This document shows, piece by piece, positions 8,997-18,488 of a stretch of DNA of 64,000 bases (position 1 is the stretch's first letter; the number at the start of each line of letters is the position of its first letter). The position numbers and the translations under genes are program-made. The notes beneath the pieces are model-generated. The model did not search any database. It was not told the DNA's origin and saw only the letters and a list, made by a program, of their open reading frames with translations. Source of the DNA: Falsirhodobacter sp051195255 (GTDB lineage Bacteria; Pseudomonadota; Alphaproteobacteria; Rhodobacterales; Rhodobacteraceae); assembly GCF_051195255.1 (NCBI RefSeq), contig NZ_JBNJLK010000006.1, positions 113,420 to 177,419 of the forward strand. The letters run 5' to 3'.

Positions 8997-10193
8997 TTAG
9001 GCCGGGACGCGGTTCGGGGCCTTCACGCTAAGGGCGATCAGGGCGCTGGCGAGGACAAGGACCGCGCCGCCATAGGTGTAGACGCCGGAGGAGCCTGCGC
9101 TTTCGAACACGAGGCCACCGGTGCCGGCACCTGCCGCGATGGCGAACTGGATCGCGGCGACGATCAGGCCGCCGGCGCTTTCAGGTTCATCCGGGGCCAC
9201 GCGGGTGTTCCACGTCGTCCAAGCGACCGGCACGGCCCCAAAGGCCAGACCCCACAGTGACACCAGCAGAAGGCTGAGCGGCGAGGCGCTGTTCAGGCCC
9301 GAAAGGGCAAGGGCGCTGGCCCCCGCAAGGAGCGGCATGGCCATCAGCGTGAAGCCGAGGCTGCGCTTCAGAAGCGGTCCGGCCAGAAGCGTGCCCACGA
9401 AGTTGGCGACGCCGAAGCCCAGCAGGAACACGGTCACCGCCGTGACGCCTGCGGCCAGAGACACCTCGAGGAACGGGCGGATGAAGGTGAACAGCGCGAA
9501 ATGGCCGGTGAAGACGAGGGCCACGCAGGTGATGCCCTGCCAGACGCCCGGACGCAGCAGCACGGCGAACAGGGTGCGCAGGCTGGCCGCGCTGGTGGAG
9601 GCCATGGCCGGAAGCGTCGCCCATTGCGCCAGAAGGCCGAGGGCGCCGAAGAGGGCGGCGCCGAGATACACCTCCCTCCACCCCAGGATCGCGCCGAGCC
9701 AGCTGCCCAGGGGGGCGGCGACCACGGTGGCCAGCGACACGCCGGCAAAGATCATCGACAGGGCCTTGGGCACCTGATCGGACGGCACCAGCCGCATCGC
9801 GATGGCGGCGGACATCGTCCAGAAGCCGCCGATGGCCACGCCCAGAAGCAGGCGGCCCACCAGAAGCAGGGCAAAGCTGCCCGACAGCGCGACCAGCAGG
9901 TTGGACAGGATCAGCAGGACCGAAAAGCCCAGAAGGACGTGGCGGCGGTCGATGCCGCGGGTCAGGGTGGCGATCAGCAGGCCTGTGAACAGCGCGACCA
10001 CGGCGGTGGCCGTCACGGCCTGACCGGCCATGCCTTCGCTGACCTGAAGATCGGTGGCCATGGGGGTCAGCAGGCTCATCGGCAGGAACTCGGCCGCGAT
10101 CAGGCCGAACACGCCGAAGCTGACGGCGTAGACGGCGGGCCAGCGGGCCACCACGGGCGGGCCGGAGATGGGAGGGGCGATCTGTCCGTGCAT
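8997..10193 (-). CDS. NepI-like MFS efflux transporter
   Basis: 398 residues; ATG with AAAGGA seven bases upstream. Twelve predicted membrane segments. Sequence features recall E. coli NepI (purine ribonucleoside efflux): IAAEFLPMSLLTPMATDL, DRRHVLLGFSVLL, GGFWTMSAAIAMRLVP, VAWTTWNTRVAPDEPESAG. Expected role: proton-coupled export of nucleosides or a similar small hydrophilic compound across the inner membrane. It is divergent from an AraC-family regulator 102 bp away, the usual arrangement for an efflux pump and its regulator. The exact substrate is inferred only from family likeness. Confidence 0.82.
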   Translation of the reverse strand: MHGQIAPPISGPPVVARWPAVYAVSFGVFGLIAAEFLPMSLLTPMATDLQVSEGMAGQAVTATAVVALFTGLLIATLTRGIDRRHVLLGFSVLLILSNLLVALSGSFALLLVGRLLLGVAIGGFWTMSAAIAMRLVPSDQVPKALSMIFAGVSLATVVAAPLGSWLGAILGWREVYLGAALFGALGLLAQWATLPAMASTSAASLRTLFAVLLRPGVWQGITCVALVFTGHFALFTFIRPFLEVSLAAGVTAVTVFLLGFGVANFVGTLLAGPLLKRSLGFTLMAMPLLAGASALALSGLNSASPLSLLLVSLWGLAFGAVPVAWTTWNTRVAPDEPESAGGLIVAAIQFAIAAGAGTGGLVFESAGSSGVYTYGGAVLVLASALIALSVKAPNRVPA

Positions 10194-10295
10194 CGGGCAG
10201 TCCTTTCGTGCAGGGGGAGGTTGTTTCCAGATCTATCCGGCGGGGGCCGGACGTGCTATGGGCTTCGGCGTGAGTTTGTTGATCGGACGTCCGGA

Positions 10296-11258
10296 ATGCT
10301 TGATCATCTTCCCCTGCACCCCCTTGCCCCGGCCGCCACCGAGGATGTCATGAGCGAGCTGCTGCTGGGGATGCGGCTGAACGGGATCGCGTATCGGCGC
10401 CTGCGGCTGGCGCAGCCCTTCGGCGTCGGGTTCGGCGGCGTGCCCGGCAAGGCGCAGCTGCATTTCGTGGCGCAGGGCAGCGCGATCCTTCGGCTGGGCG
10501 GCGCGCAGCGGCGGATCGAATGCGGCGACGCGGTGTTCCTGCCCCGGGGCGACGCCCATGCGCTGCTGTCGGGCGACGGCGCGGACGTGCAGGATCTGGG
10601 CCATTTCCCCGCCGCCCCCATCTGCACCACGGTGGAGGCGGTGTCGAGCTGCCCCGACGGCACCTGCCGCACCGCCGACACCATCATCTTCAGCGGGTGC
10701 ATGGATTTCGAACTGGGCACGATGCATCCGCTGGTCGCCATGATGCCCGAGGTGATGCAGCTGAGCATGCTGTCCGAACGCCAGCCCGAGATCCTGCCCA
10801 TCCTTGAGGCGATGGAGCGGGAAGCGCGAACCGAGCGTGCGGGCTTTGCGGGGATCCTGGCGCGGCTGGCGGACGTGGTCGCGGCCTCTATCGTGCGGGG
10901 GTGGGTGGAAAGCGGGTGCGGCAGCGCCGCGGGTTGGGTGGAGGCGTTGCGCGATCCCCGGCTGGGCCGCGTGCTGCTGGCGATCCACCGCGATCCGGGG
11001 CGGGCGTGGACGGTGGCCGCGCTGGCCGAGGAGATGGGGGCCTCACGCTCGGTCTTTGCGGAACGGTTTCTGGCGGTGACGGGGACGACGCCGCTGGGAT
11101 ACGTCACGGACCTGCGGATGCGTCTGGCCGCGCAGTGGATCGGGCGCGAAGGGGTGGCGATCGAGGCGGCGGCCCATCGGCTGGGCTACGGTTCCCAGGC
11201 CGCGTTCAGCCGGGCGTTCAAGCGGGTCATGGGGCATCCGCCGGGGGGTGCGCGCTAG
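10296..11258 (+). CDS. AraC-family transcriptional regulator
   Basis: 320 residues from ATG 10296. Residues ~20-170 form a cupin-like sensor domain (AraC-type cupin with QLHFVAQGSAILRL and GDAVFLPRGDAHALL). A CPDGTC pair of cysteines near residue 120 is seen in the cupin_6 AraC group. The last ~100 residues carry the two helix-turn-helix motifs: AWTVAALAEEMGASRSVFAE and IEAAAHRLGYGSQAAFSRAF. It probably controls the divergent NepI-like pump. Its 3' end overlaps the convergent EamA gene by 32 bp. The open frame extends far upstream, but that part lies antisense to the transporter and is not coding. Confidence 0.86.
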   Translation: MLDHLPLHPLAPAATEDVMSELLLGMRLNGIAYRRLRLAQPFGVGFGGVPGKAQLHFVAQGSAILRLGGAQRRIECGDAVFLPRGDAHALLSGDGADVQDLGHFPAAPICTTVEAVSSCPDGTCRTADTIIFSGCMDFELGTMHPLVAMMPEVMQLSMLSERQPEILPILEAMEREARTERAGFAGILARLADVVAASIVRGWVESGCGSAAGWVEALRDPRLGRVLLAIHRDPGRAWTVAALAEEMGASRSVFAERFLAVTGTTPLGYVTDLRMRLAAQWIGREGVAIEAAAHRLGYGSQAAFSRAFKRVMGHPPGGAR

Positions 11259-12156
11259 GGGTGGCGCGGGCCTTTTGGCGGCGTTCGGCCAGAACGGCCT
11301 GAAGGTTCGACAAAAGGATGATGCCGCCGCCAAGGAAGACCCAGATGTCGATCGCCTCGCCATACAAATAGAAGCCGGTGACGGCGGCGAGGGGCACGCG
11401 CAGGAAGTCGATGGGGATCACGACCGAGGCTTCCAGCCGCTTCAGCGCCTGCGCCTGACCGTAATGGGCGGCCAAGGCCCCCACGCCCGCCAGCACCATC
11501 CAAGGCACGTCCGTCAGGTGAACGGGGCGCCAGTCGGTCAGGGCGGCGATCAGGCCAAGGGGAAGCTGGATCAGGATCATCCACACCACGATCGCCCCCG
11601 GTGAGGCGTGACCCGTCAGGCGTTTCACCAGAATCAGCGACAGGCCGTAGCCGGCCGCGGCGACCAGAACGAGGCCTGCGGCGGGATCGATCATCCCGAC
11701 GCCCGGCCGGACGATCACCAGCACGCCCAGAAAACCGCCGATGGTGGCGGCGACGCGGCGGCGGCTGAGGCGTTCGCCCAGCATCAGCCAGGCGAACAGC
11801 GCCACCCAGATCGGCATGGTGAATTCCAGCGCGAAGACCGAGGCGAGGGGCAGGAGCACGATCCCCACCGTCCAGAAATACTGCGCGGTGAAGTGGACGA
11901 TGTTGCGCAGCAGGTGCAGCCGCAGCTGCGCCATCTGCCGGATTTCGGGCCAAATGGCGCGGCCGACGGCGAGGATGACGACCAGCCCCACCAGCGCCCG
12001 GAAGAACAGCACCTGCCGGATGGACAGCGTGGCGGCCAGTTCGCGCGATCCGACGGACATGGCGATGAAGGATGCCATGCTCAGCCCCATCCAGAGGAGG
12101 CCGTAGCCAAAGGCACTGCGTGCCGGAGCGTCCGGAAGCGGGGCGGCGTTTGCCAT
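11227..12156 (-). CDS. EamA/DMT-family transporter
   Basis: 309 residues from ATG 12156, with GAAAGG upstream; the frame extends another 40 codons with no ribosome site. Ten predicted membrane segments in two EamA repeats, for example WMGLSMASFIAMSVGSRELA at the start and LGERLSRRRVAATIGGFLGV between the repeats. DMT proteins of this type export metabolites or amino acids. Substrate unknown. It converges on and overlaps the araC-like gene at the 3' ends. The 370 bp upstream separate it from the divergent RTX gene. Confidence 0.82.
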   Translation of the reverse strand: MANAAPLPDAPARSAFGYGLLWMGLSMASFIAMSVGSRELAATLSIRQVLFFRALVGLVVILAVGRAIWPEIRQMAQLRLHLLRNIVHFTAQYFWTVGIVLLPLASVFALEFTMPIWVALFAWLMLGERLSRRRVAATIGGFLGVLVIVRPGVGMIDPAAGLVLVAAAGYGLSLILVKRLTGHASPGAIVVWMILIQLPLGLIAALTDWRPVHLTDVPWMVLAGVGALAAHYGQAQALKRLEASVVIPIDFLRVPLAAVTGFYLYGEAIDIWVFLGGGIILLSNLQAVLAERRQKARATPSAHPPADAP

Positions 12157-12526
12157 GTCGTGGGCCTTTCGCTGATGTTCGCGTCCTTCATCACTCATAT
12201 GACAAGTGAGGGCCAGCGCGACGTGGGGCCACGGGTTTCGGAAACAGGTTGAATCCTGAGGCAGGCGGTGGGGCAATGTGCCTGATCTTCGCCCAAACCG
12301 GGCGTTCCACGGTTTTGTAACAGACTTATCAGCTTAAAGTTTAATCAAACTCAACTTCAGGATGAGGCTTTCCGGCCACAACCATGGGGTGATCGGCGTT
12401 TTTCGTCCGCGGGTCGTTAAAGTTTGATTAATCAAGTTTGACTCAACCATGGGTTATAATAACCCTTCCCTCAGGTTGCATTGCGCGGGCGGTTTCCGCG
12501 CTTCATCTTGGCAAAGGGACGAGCAG
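12157..12526. promoter_or_regulatory. AT-rich divergent control region before the RTX gene
   Basis: 370 bp without a gene. From ~12315 the base composition becomes AT-rich, unlike its surroundings. Two related blocks occur: TTAAAGTTTAATCAAACTC at ~12334 and TTAAAGTTTGATTAATCAAG at ~12418; each is followed by CAAC and a CAACCATGGG element (12379 and 12444). A palindrome GGGTTA-TAA-TAACCC covers 12451-12465. These look like operator or activator sites for the RTX gene, whose own ribosome site (AAAGGGACG) is just before 12527. The binding protein is unknown. Confidence 0.55.
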
Positions 12527-15500
12527 ATGGCAGTTGGCGATACGATCACGACGGGTCTTCGGGTCTTCACAGGCACGAATGGTGTTAACGGACCTTCCGG
12601 TTTTCTTGGTCTGGCTGCCGACTCGGTCGGTGTGCTGTCACTTCAACCAATTGTCGCAAGCCCGCCTTTCGTTGAAGCGGCGGAGATTGGCACGGGTTCT
12701 GTTTCTTCCGTAGGAATCGCGCTCCCGATCCCTGGGCGATTTGTACTCGGCACGGACGGTCTCACATATTTCGTTGCGACCAACCCCAATGCCATTTTGG
12801 GCACGAACCTCAGCCTTCTGCCACTCGTTTCCACCTACACCGGCACCACCAGCAACATTTACGGCACAACCGCCGGTGACACGCTTGCCGGCACGGCGGC
12901 GAACGACATCATCTATGGCGGACCTGCGGCCGATGCTATCCAAGGCACGCCTGCCCAGACCGGAACGGGTGCGGACAGCCTTTCGGGCGGGGCCGGCAAC
13001 GATGCCATCTTCGGCTTTGACGGCAACGACACGATCACGGGCGGTGTGGGCGCGGACTCGCTTTATGGCGGTGTGGGCACTGACACGGTCAGCTATGCCG
13101 ATTCATCCGCGGGGGTGAACGTCACTCTCTCCACCACGACCATCACCACGGGGTCCGGCGGCGAAGCCGCAGGCGACGCCCTTGGCGGGTTCGAGAATAT
13201 CACGGGTTCCGCTTACAACGACACCCTGACGGGCGACGAAGTGGCGAACGTCATCAGCGGCGGGGCGGGGGACGACTCCATCAACGCCGGTGACGGGAAC
13301 GACACCGTTTCGGGTGGTGCGGGTGCGGACACGCTTGCGGGCGGTGCGGGGATCGACACGCTCACCTATGCAGCGGCCACTGCGGCCGTGGGGGTCAACC
13401 TGACGGCGGGCACGAACACCTCGAACGATGTCCTGAGCGGGTTCGAGGTCGTGATCGGGTCGGGGTTCAATGACACGCTGACGGGTTCGGCCAGTGCGGA
13501 CACCCTGGACGGGGGTGCGGGCAACGACTTGCTGTCGGGCAGCACGGGCAACGATTCGCTGATTGGCGGTGTGGGCGATGACACGCTGACAGGCGGGGCC
13601 GGTGCGGACACGATGGTCGGCAACAACGGAATTGACCTTGTGGACTATGCCGCGTCGGGGGCGGCGCTGCAGATCAACCTGAGCACAAACACCCTGTCGG
13701 GCGGCGATGCGACCGGCGACGTCATCTCGGGCATCGACGGGGCGATTGGCACCGGCTTCAACGACACCATGGTCGGCTTCGACGCGGTCGGGACGACGGC
13801 GGACTACTACACGAACGTCTTCTATGGTGCCGCGGGCGACGACGTCATTTCGGGCCTGGGCGGTGGCGACAGCCTGTATGGCGGCGCGGGCAACGACACG
13901 ATCTATGGCGACCGGGCGGGCAACACCTTCACGGGCGCGGATGCGGACGTCATCTCGGGCGGTGACGGCAACGACCTGATCGACGGGGGCGCGGACAGCG
14001 ACACGATCACGGGCGACGCCGGGGCCGACAGCCTTCTGGGCGCGGCGGGCAACGATTCCATCGCGGGCGGGGTCGGCAACGACACGGTGCGCGGCGGCGC
14101 GGGTGCCGACACGCTGGACGGTGGCGCGGACATCGATACGCTGGATTACAGCGACAGCGCGGCCGGTGTGGCAGTAAACCTGGCCACGAACACCGCTTCG
14201 GGCGGGGACGCGACGGGCGACGTCATCAGCAACTTCGAGAACGTCACGGGTTCGGAAGGCGCGGACACGCTGACGGGCAGCACGGCGGCCAACGTGATCG
14301 TGGGCGCGGCGGGCGCCGATCTGATCGACGCGGGTGCGGGTGCGGACAGCGTGGATGCCGGGGCCGGCAACGACACGGTCGTCGGCGGTACGGGCGCGGA
14401 CACGCTGGACGGTGGCGCGGATACCGATACGCTGTCCTATGCCGGATCGACGGCGGGCGTGGCGGTGAACCTCGGCTCCGGCGTGGTGTCGGGCGGGGAC
14501 GCGACGGGCGACGTCATCAGCAACTTCGAGAACGTCACGGGTTCGGAAGGCGCGGACACGCTGACGGGCAGCACGGGGGCCAACGTGATCGTGGGCGGCG
14601 CGGGCGCTGACCTGATCGATGCGGGTGCGGGTGCCGACAGCGTCAGCGCGGGCCTGGGCAACGACACCGTGGTGGGCGGTGCGGGTGCGGACACGCTGGA
14701 CGGCGGCGCGGACATCGACACCCTCTCCTATGCCGGGTCGGCGGCGGGCGTGGCGGTGAACCTGGCCACGAACACCGCTTCGGGCGGGGACGCGGCGGGC
14801 GACGTCATCAGCAACTTCGAGAACGTCACGGGTTCGGCGGGTGCCGACACGCTGACGGGCGACACGAACGCCAACACGATCGCGGGCGGTGACGGCGCCG
14901 ACGTGATCGACGCGGGCGCGGGCGCCGACAACGTGGACGCGGGCACGGGCAACGACACCGTCACGGGCGGCGCGGGCGCGGACACGCTGGCCGGCGGCGT
15001 CGGCACCGACACGCTGTCCTATGCCGGATCGGCCGAAGGGGTCAGCGTGAACCTGGCCACGAACGTGGTGTCGGGCGGGGACGCGGCGGGCGACGTCGTC
15101 AGCGGGTTCGAGAACGTGACGGGTTCGGCCGGCGCGGACACGCTCACGGGCGACGGCAACGCCAACACCATCACGGCCGGTGACGGCGCCGACGTGATCG
15201 TCGCGGGTGCGGGGGCCGACAGCGTCGACGCCGGCGCGGGCGACGACTCCGTCACGGGTGGCGCGGGCGCCGACACGCTGGCGGGCGGCGCGGGCACCGA
15301 CACGCTGTCCTATGCCGGATCGACGGCGGGCGTGGCGGTGGATCTGGCCGCGAACACCGCCTCGGGCGGGGACGCGGACGGCGATGTCATCAGCGGGTTC
15401 GAGAACCTGGCCGGCTCGGCCGGGTCGGACACGCTGACGGGCGACGGGGCGGCCAACGTCATCACGGCGGGCGACGGCAACGACGTGGTCAGCGCCGGCG

Positions 15501-16717
15501 CGGGGGCCGACAATGTCGACGCCGGCACCGGCAACGACACGGTGACGGGCGGCGCGGGCGCGGACACGCTGGCCGGCGGGATCGGCACCGACACGCTGTC
15601 CTATGCCGGGTCCACGGCCGGGGTGAACGTGAACCTCGGCACGGCTGCGGCCTCGGGCGGGGACGCGGCGGGCGATGTCATCAGCGGGTTCGAGAACCTG
15701 ACCGGTTCGGCCGGCAACGACACGCTGACGGGCAGCGCCGGCGCCAACACGCTGACGGGCGGCGCGGGCTCGGACTCCCTTATCGGGGGGGACGGGAACG
15801 ACAGCCTGGATGGCGGCGACGGGGACGACACCCTGTCGGGCGGCGCGGGCGTGGACACGCTGACCGCCGGGGACGGCAACAACCGTCTCATTTTTGGCCG
15901 GGGCGATCTGGCCAGCGCGGGCGGCGGCAACGACACCTTCGTGCTGGACAACGCGGTCGACAACCCGTCCAGCGACCCGGGCACGCCCGACAACACGATC
16001 ACGGTCACGGGCGGCGGCCAGGGCGAGAACGGGTCCGACATCCTGGACCTGAGCGCGAACACCGGCTGGCGGAATGCGCCCGGCACGGTGGCCGGCGCGG
16101 GCACGATCACGCTCTCGGACGGGACGATCATCAATTACACCGGGATCGAGCAGATCATCTGCTTCACCCCCGGCACGATGATCCGCACCCTGGGCGGGCT
16201 GCGCGCGATCGAGACGCTGAAGGCCGGCGACATGGTCGTGACCCGCGACAGCGGTCTGCAGCCCATCCGCTGGATCGGCACCTCGGTCGTGGCGGGCACG
16301 GGCACCTTCGCGCCGATCCGCCTGCGCAAGGGCGCGCTGCCGGACCTGACGGCCGACATGCTGGTGTCCCCGCAGCACCGGATGCTGATCGAAGGCTACC
16401 GGGCCGAGCTGCTGTTCGGCGAGCGCGAGGTGCTGGCCTCGGCCAAGCACCTGGTGGACGGCAAATACGTGACGGTGGAGGAGGCGGAGGCCGTCACCTA
16501 CATCCACATGCTGTTCGACCAGCATGAGGTGGTGTTTGCCAACGGGGCGGCGACGGAAAGCTACCACCCGGCCAGCTACGGCCTGGGCGGCCTGTGCGAG
16601 GAGGCCCGCGAGGAGCTGTTCGCGATCTTCCCCGACCTGCGCGCCATGCCCGAAACCTACGGCCGCACCGCCCGCCGCGTCCTCAAGGCCTTCGAGGCCC
16701 GCGCCATGAGCTGGTAA
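12527..16717 (+). CDS. Large RTX (calcium-binding repeat) protein with C-terminal Hint domain
   Basis: 1396 residues from ATG 12527 (AAAGGGACG nearby). Residues ~1-110 are non-repetitive. Residues ~115-1130 hold many hemolysin-type nonapeptides of the GGAGADTL and GGDGNDSL kind, which fold into calcium-binding beta-rolls. No N-terminal signal peptide is present, consistent with type I secretion. Residues 1212-1396 are a Hint_2-type domain starting CFTPGTMIRTLGG (C1212) with LVSPQHRMLI and a later HEVVFANG. Hint domains can cleave or rearrange the chain at the cysteine; this C-terminal form is common in Rhodobacterales secreted proteins. Likely a cell-surface or matrix protein. No secretion ABC genes are adjacent. 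The middle is built from near-identical 97-residue units. Confidence 0.9.
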   Translation: MAVGDTITTGLRVFTGTNGVNGPSGFLGLAADSVGVLSLQPIVASPPFVEAAEIGTGSVSSVGIALPIPGRFVLGTDGLTYFVATNPNAILGTNLSLLPLVSTYTGTTSNIYGTTAGDTLAGTAANDIIYGGPAADAIQGTPAQTGTGADSLSGGAGNDAIFGFDGNDTITGGVGADSLYGGVGTDTVSYADSSAGVNVTLSTTTITTGSGGEAAGDALGGFENITGSAYNDTLTGDEVANVISGGAGDDSINAGDGNDTVSGGAGADTLAGGAGIDTLTYAAATAAVGVNLTAGTNTSNDVLSGFEVVIGSGFNDTLTGSASADTLDGGAGNDLLSGSTGNDSLIGGVGDDTLTGGAGADTMVGNNGIDLVDYAASGAALQINLSTNTLSGGDATGDVISGIDGAIGTGFNDTMVGFDAVGTTADYYTNVFYGAAGDDVISGLGGGDSLYGGAGNDTIYGDRAGNTFTGADADVISGGDGNDLIDGGADSDTITGDAGADSLLGAAGNDSIAGGVGNDTVRGGAGADTLDGGADIDTLDYSDSAAGVAVNLATNTASGGDATGDVISNFENVTGSEGADTLTGSTAANVIVGAAGADLIDAGAGADSVDAGAGNDTVVGGTGADTLDGGADTDTLSYAGSTAGVAVNLGSGVVSGGDATGDVISNFENVTGSEGADTLTGSTGANVIVGGAGADLIDAGAGADSVSAGLGNDTVVGGAGADTLDGGADIDTLSYAGSAAGVAVNLATNTASGGDAAGDVISNFENVTGSAGADTLTGDTNANTIAGGDGADVIDAGAGADNVDAGTGNDTVTGGAGADTLAGGVGTDTLSYAGSAEGVSVNLATNVVSGGDAAGDVVSGFENVTGSAGADTLTGDGNANTITAGDGADVIVAGAGADSVDAGAGDDSVTGGAGADTLAGGAGTDTLSYAGSTAGVAVDLAANTASGGDADGDVISGFENLAGSAGSDTLTGDGAANVITAGDGNDVVSAGAGADNVDAGTGNDTVTGGAGADTLAGGIGTDTLSYAGSTAGVNVNLGTAAASGGDAAGDVISGFENLTGSAGNDTLTGSAGANTLTGGAGSDSLIGGDGNDSLDGGDGDDTLSGGAGVDTLTAGDGNNRLIFGRGDLASAGGGNDTFVLDNAVDNPSSDPGTPDNTITVTGGGQGENGSDILDLSANTGWRNAPGTVAGAGTITLSDGTIINYTGIEQIICFTPGTMIRTLGGLRAIETLKAGDMVVTRDSGLQPIRWIGTSVVAGTGTFAPIRLRKGALPDLTADMLVSPQHRMLIEGYRAELLFGEREVLASAKHLVDGKYVTVEEAEAVTYIHMLFDQHEVVFANGAATESYHPASYGLGGLCEEAREELFAIFPDLRAMPETYGRTARRVLKAFEARAMSW
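14147..15892 (+). repeat. Six tandem 291-bp units inside the RTX gene
   Basis: The segment coding for a tyrosine-start motif (YAGSTAGVAVNL and variants) recurs at 14147, 14438, 14729, 15020, 15311 and 15602, exactly 291 bp apart, so each unit is 97 codons. Each unit carries a DVISNFENVTGS-like stretch followed by RTX nonapeptides. Units 2 to 5 are the most alike; the first and last diverge more. This is a recombination-prone internal repeat, not a separate mobile element. Confidence 0.9.
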
Positions 16718-16744
16718 AACAACACACGGCCAAACACGACAGGA

Positions 16745-16772
16745 ACGCGCGGGCCGAATGGTCCGCGCGTTT
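16745..16772 (+). terminator. Terminator after the RTX gene
   Basis: An 11-bp stem (ACGCGCGGGCC at 16745-16755, GGTCCGCGCGT at 16760-16770, one G-T pair) with a GAAT loop is followed by TT. It lies 28 bp after the RTX stop codon and is a plausible rho-independent terminator. Confidence 0.7.
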
Positions 16773-17154
16773 CGCGTGGGGGGGATGTCAAGCTTCGGGG
16801 CTTGGGCCGTACGAAAAGCCAGCCACAGATCATGATCTGGCTTCCACGGGGATGCTTCACGGAGTTCCCACGGATGGGACTTGTCGGCTAAGACGGAGAG
16901 CGTCCTCAAGACGCCGGAGGCCTTGTCTCCTCACGTCGCCGACTGTGAGATCGGTGAGGGCCGTGGCATCGTTGTTCGAAGAAAGCGGCTTGTTCCTGTT
17001 CCAAGGGCCGTGGGTGGGACAGGATGGGCCGTCATCATCCTCGGCGGCGAGGAGCCGTTTCGGGTTCGAATTGTGCCGCTTTCGGGGAGGAGAGCGAAAC
17101 GTCTTGCGCCGGTATCTACGACTTCCGGAATGATCCGTGGTTGGCGGGACGAAG
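16773..17154. other. Intergenic, no gene recognised
   Basis: About 380 bp between the RTX terminator and the terminator of the minus-strand operon. A 102-codon frame at 16881-17189 has no ribosome site, unusual composition for the region and no recognisable family, so it was not called. No other structure was seen. Confidence 0.5.
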
Positions 17155-17190
17155 ATCAGGGGGCGACGCGTGACTGCGCCGCCCCCTGAT
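17155..17190 (-). terminator. Strong hairpin ending the rfb minus-strand operon
   Basis: A perfect 11-bp stem (ATCAGGGGGCG at 17155-17165, CGCCCCCTGAT at 17180-17190) with a 14-nt loop lies 2 bp after the stop codon of the minus-strand oxidoreductase gene. There is no T-run, but stem strength and position fit a terminator. Confidence 0.65.
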
Positions 17191-17192
17191 GT

Positions 17193-18488
17193 TCAAGGTT
17201 GGAATACCTGGTCCTGTTCGGCCCGAAGGCTGCAGGCGAGGCTTCCTGCCGGAAGCTCCACGTCGTCATAGGTCAGCACCTGGTCCTTGGGCACCCGACG
17301 GCGCAACTTGGCCCCGGCGGCAATGCCCATCGGCAGCAGGTTCTGGGCGCGGGACACGGGGTAGTTTTCGCACAGCCCATAGGTCAGGAAGCCGCCCAGC
17401 CCGTCCAGCACGGTGCCTTCGTCCAGATCGCACTTCGCGGCCGCCACCACATCGACCACCGGCCCGGCCTTCGGCGCGATGACGCGGTCGCCGAACAGCA
17501 CCACGCGTGCGACGGACAGCGGAACCTCGAAGATCATCAGGTGATACGGGACGTAGAAGCTGTAAAGCGGCCCTTCGCCCAGCTTTCCATAGTTCAGGTA
17601 ATGGGCCTGCACCTTGTCCTGCGCCTCGGCGAAGACGTAGACGCCGGGTGAGGGCAGCCCGCCGACGACGTAATCCACGACGCCGCCCAGTTCCCGTAGC
17701 CGGTCCAGATCGTACATGCCCGTCATCTCGTCCACCGGGCCGCGATGTTCCATCCCGATCATGCCGCGCTGCGCCACCTGCATTCCAGTGGCGTTGGCGA
17801 CGATGGCCTGCTCGAACGAGATCTTGGTGCCGTCGGCGAAGCTCGTCACCATGTGCGGGGTCTGGCCCCACTGCTTGGCATAGGCGGCCTGCGTCGCGGG
17901 GGTGCGATACCGGTCCTGCAGGCCCTTGATGTTGCCGCACACCCGGGGGATCAGGCCGATGCTTTGCACGAAGCGCAGAAGGTTCAGCTGCACCCCGGGC
18001 TGATCGCCGTCGCAGCCGCTGAGGATGACCCCGGCGGCGTCCGCCTTCTGTCGCAGCAGCGGCCCGACGGTCGCATCGAGTTCGGCGTTCATCAGCACCA
18101 TGTGCTTGCCGCCCGCGATGGCCTGCATCGTCACCTGTGCGCCGTGTTCGACGTGACCCGTCGCCTCGACCAGCGCTTCGAGGCTCGGGGCCTCGCACAG
18201 CACAGCGGGGTCGGAGGTCACGGCATACCGGCCGGCCCGAAGCGCGTCTTCCAGCTCGCTCGCGGTGTGCACTTCGACGATCCGGTCCCGGGGAACGCCG
18301 CAATCTTCGTAGATCGCGATGGCCGCCGGCAGGGTGCGGTTGCAGATGGCCGCCAGATGCATGCCGGGCATGTATTTCAGCACCTGGTTCGCGATGCCGC
18401 GGGCCATGTAGCCCGCCCCGATCATGCCGAAACGAACCGGATTTCCCGCCTCTGCGCGCGCCGCAAGCGCCGTGTCCACGATCAGCAT
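17193..18488 (-). CDS. NAD(P)-dependent oxidoreductase with C-terminal SAF-like region
   Basis: 431 residues. The N-terminal Rossmann fold starts FGMIGAGYMARGIA (G24-A25-G26). The protein resembles the predicted homoserine-dehydrogenase-like group, with a C-terminal ~75-residue SAF-like region (LPMGIAAGAKLRRRVPKDQVLTYDD). Actual homoserine dehydrogenase activity is unlikely here. Its start overlaps the stop of the RmlC-like epimerase by one base (TGATG), and rfbG lies just upstream, so it should act on the same nucleotide sugar or a side-chain precursor. Such genes recur in surface-polysaccharide loci, but the reaction is not known to me. It is the last gene of the three-gene minus-strand operon, closed by a strong hairpin. 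Confidence 0.7.
   Translation of the reverse strand: MLIVDTALAARAEAGNPVRFGMIGAGYMARGIANQVLKYMPGMHLAAICNRTLPAAIAIYEDCGVPRDRIVEVHTASELEDALRAGRYAVTSDPAVLCEAPSLEALVEATGHVEHGAQVTMQAIAGGKHMVLMNAELDATVGPLLRQKADAAGVILSGCDGDQPGVQLNLLRFVQSIGLIPRVCGNIKGLQDRYRTPATQAAYAKQWGQTPHMVTSFADGTKISFEQAIVANATGMQVAQRGMIGMEHRGPVDEMTGMYDLDRLRELGGVVDYVVGGLPSPGVYVFAEAQDKVQAHYLNYGKLGEGPLYSFYVPYHLMIFEVPLSVARVVLFGDRVIAPKAGPVVDVVAAAKCDLDEGTVLDGLGGFLTYGLCENYPVSRAQNLLPMGIAAGAKLRRRVPKDQVLTYDDVELPAGSLACSLRAEQDQVFQP

Noticed and set aside
9501..10295. Long 5' extension of the AraC-family gene
   Set aside because: It is antisense to the NepI-like gene and low-complexity; the regulator fold starts at 10296.
14146..15594. Regularly spaced minus-strand frames, at first sight like a CRISPR or repeat gene family
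   Set aside because: They are reverse-strand shadows of the 291-bp RTX units; the period is too long and there are no spacers.
13103..16909. 1268-codon minus-strand open frame
   Set aside because: Antisense shadow of the RTX repeats; its repetitive arginine/alanine content only mirrors the nonapeptides.
16881..17189. 102-codon frame between the RTX gene and the rfb operon
   Set aside because: No ribosome site or family features, and it runs into the terminator hairpin of the opposite operon.
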